NCBI GenBank assembly: GCA_025363495.1 | Contig: JANYDR010000370.1 | Span: 1 to 9,419, forward strand | DNA from: Cyclobacteriaceae bacterium | Lineage (GTDB): Bacteria; Bacteroidota; Bacteroidia; Cytophagales; Cyclobacteriaceae | DNA length: 9,419 bases | Direction: 5' to 3' | Shown: one piece after another, positions 8,476-9,419 of the stretch | Position numbering within the stretch: the stretch's first letter is position 1 | How the letters are laid out: the number at the start of each line of letters is the position of its first letter | The notes under the pieces: model-generated | The model's database searches: none | Told to the model about the DNA's origin: nothing | Seen by the model: only the letters and a program-made list of their open reading frames with translations | Translations under genes and position numbers: made by a program

Positions 8476-8530
8476 AGTTTCTTGTTTTAGATTTTAAATT
8501 GAATTCTAACCTTAACCTTCTTATCAGAAA

Positions 8531-9361
8531 TTATTTCACTGAAGAACCTTTCATTGCGGTTAGCATACTTCCGTACACTGTATTCAAGGAGGTAAGGTTG
8601 TCAGTCAATTTGCTCAACTCAGTTGTGAATTTTGCGGTGTTTGCTCCAACCGAAGTCAATCCCTGCATCGCGCCGGTAAGTCCTTCATAGAACTTGTTCA
8701 TGTTCTTCACATGAGAATCAGCGTCTTTCAATTCCATTTCATAAATGGTATTGAGGGCAGAGAGGTTCTTCGTTACCTTTTGAACCTGTGCATGATATTC
8801 ACCTGTATCTTTAGAAGCATCTGCCATCGCAGAAACAGCCTTCATGGCAGAGCCATATGACTTGTTCATTTCTGAAAGGGATGCAGAAGCTGCCTGAACG
8901 TTTTTAGCATAATCGTTTGTCGCTACAGCTGCATTTGAAAGGCTGCTCATTTGTGAAGTCGATGTTGCCAGGTTAGTCAATCCCTTGCCGAGATTATCCA
9001 GGAGATTTTGATCAACTTTTGCTGTTTTGAGCATTTCGTCAATCTTTAACAGAGGAGATTCTCCACCTGAAGGACGATTGCTTACGCGAGTTGCCGTTTG
9101 ATTAGTCGGTCCCTCGAACTCTTCTGACAATTCTGGATAAACTTTTGACCAGTCTAATTCAGGATGCTTTGGTTCGAACGCACTTAGGAAGAAGATTCCA
9201 GCTTCCACAGAAAGACCGATCATCAACATCTGGTTAGCTCCAGGTAAGTGAAGAATTTTAAAGAGTGCGCCAATGATTACGACAGCGGCCCCAATTCCAT
9301 ATATTTTGGGCATGATGGTTTCATAAAGCAATTGCATGAATCCGCCTTTTTTCTTTGCCAT
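8531..9361 (-). CDS. gldL: GldL/PorL: T9SS motor stator protein
   Basis: GldL (PorL) forms the inner-membrane ring around the GldM helices and, with them, converts proton flow into motion for type IX secretion and gliding. The protein has 276 residues: a short basic N-terminus, membrane helix 1 (about 20-37) with Tyr21, Lys35 and His38, a short turn (HLPGAN), and membrane helix 2 (about 44-62) with Glu53 in VEAGIF, then AFEP with Glu63 and DWSKVYPEL. These match the conserved polar residues of the family, Glu53 being the proposed proton-carrying or ion-pair Glu. The cytoplasmic tail (about 80-276) is rich in Ala, Ser, Asn and Leu, looks helical or coiled-coil, and holds a 56-residue internal duplication. 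The start at 9361 is the first ATG before the basic MAKKKGG segment. It is the first complete gene of the block; gldK would be expected upstream, outside the window. Confidence 0.97.
   Translation of the reverse strand: MAKKKGGFMQLLYETIMPKIYGIGAAVVIIGALFKILHLPGANQMLMIGLSVEAGIFFLSAFEPKHPELDWSKVYPELSEEFEGPTNQTATRVSNRPSGGESPLLKIDEMLKTAKVDQNLLDNLGKGLTNLATSTSQMSSLSNAAVATNDYAKNVQAASASLSEMNKSYGSAMKAVSAMADASKDTGEYHAQVQKVTKNLSALNTIYEMELKDADSHVKNMNKFYEGLTGAMQGLTSVGANTAKFTTELSKLTDNLTSLNTVYGSMLTAMKGSSVK
8552..8878 (-). repeat. 56-residue internal duplication in the GldL cytoplasmic tail
   Basis: GldL residues 162-214 align without gaps to 218-270. Shared positions include MNK.Y (165-169 and 221-225), T186/T242, K195/K251, T197/T253 and NL..LNT.Y...L (199-211 and 255-267); I count 15 identities in 53 positions. 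The Tyr residues fall at 169, 207, 225 and 263, alternating 38 and 18 apart. A weaker third half-copy may lie at 143-151 (N143 and Y151 in register). It is a protein-level repeat; the DNA has diverged, so it is old. Confidence 0.7.
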
Positions 9362-9419
9362 GGTTAGTTAGAGTTTAAGGTTTAAGGTTTTGTTAGAGTT
9401 TTGATAGCACGAGTTAAAG
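9362..9419 (-). promoter_or_regulatory. Visible leader of gldL with short direct repeats
   Basis: These 58 bases run from the gldL ATG to the window edge. On the minus strand they contain AAACTCTAAC twice (9392-9401 and 9367-9376, 25 bases apart) with CCTTAAA twice in tandem between them. There is no Shine-Dalgarno and no TAnnTTTG-type Bacteroidota promoter box. The region could be a gldK-gldL spacer or the end of gldK; two minus-strand frames stop within it (TAA at 9414-9416 and at 9393-9395), but I cannot tell which, if any, ends gldK. Confidence 0.35.

Noticed and set aside
8476..8530. AAGGTTA repeats in the gldL-gldM spacer, somewhat like those before gldL
   Set aside because: The resemblance is short, on opposite strands and in A/T-rich DNA; chance is the simplest explanation.
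8518..8546. Inverted repeat (TTCTTCAG / CTGATAAGAA on the minus strand) over the gldL stop
   Set aside because: The stem is bulged and A/T-rich with an 11-base loop and no T run, so it is too weak to call a terminator or attenuator.
1..9419. Mobile elements, CRISPR arrays, tRNA/rRNA genes or a foreign island
   Set aside because: No transposase, repeat-spacer pattern, structural RNA or attachment site was seen; genes are tightly packed core Bacteroidota genes with similar composition throughout.

Overview
The window looks like chromosomal DNA from a gliding or type IX-secreting member of the Bacteroidota, most likely the Cytophagales or a relative. The main reason is that it carries gldL, gldM and gldN, which as far as known are found only in that phylum, plus a gene of the PorW/SprE family. 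The start sites lack clear Shine-Dalgarno sequences and are preceded by A/T-rich DNA, which also fits Bacteroidota. The lineage below phylum is inferred from protein character, not from any search.

Layout: two convergent blocks fill the window, with no gap over 60 bases between genes. The plus-strand block runs from the left edge: a porW/sprE gene cut at its 5' end (bases 2-1888), a class A penicillin-binding protein overlapping it by about 50 bases (1839-4157), and uvrC three bases later (4161-5957). The minus-strand block reads in from the right edge: gldL (9361-8531), gldM (8475-6904) and gldN (6893-5994), in the usual gldKLMN order, with gldK presumably just beyond the right edge. The 36 bases between the uvrC and gldN stops hold a strong symmetrical hairpin that can serve as terminator for both blocks.

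Function: four of the six genes belong to the type IX secretion system (T9SS). GldL and GldM form the inner-membrane proton-driven motor. GldM reaches through the periplasm to a ring that includes GldN (with GldK). PorW/SprE is a TPR lipoprotein known in other species to be needed for T9SS and to contact the GldN/PorN side of the machine. The penicillin-binding protein builds peptidoglycan and UvrC makes nucleotide-excision-repair incisions; neither has a known direct T9SS role, although the wall synthase sits directly behind porW.

There is no sign of a wholly new system. The most interesting points are inside the known genes: a small aromatic module resembling chitin-binding type 3 (CBM5/12) domains embedded in the middle of GldN; an ungapped 56-residue internal duplication in the cytoplasmic tail of GldL; and the porW - PBP - uvrC block meeting gldLMN tail to tail at one shared terminator.
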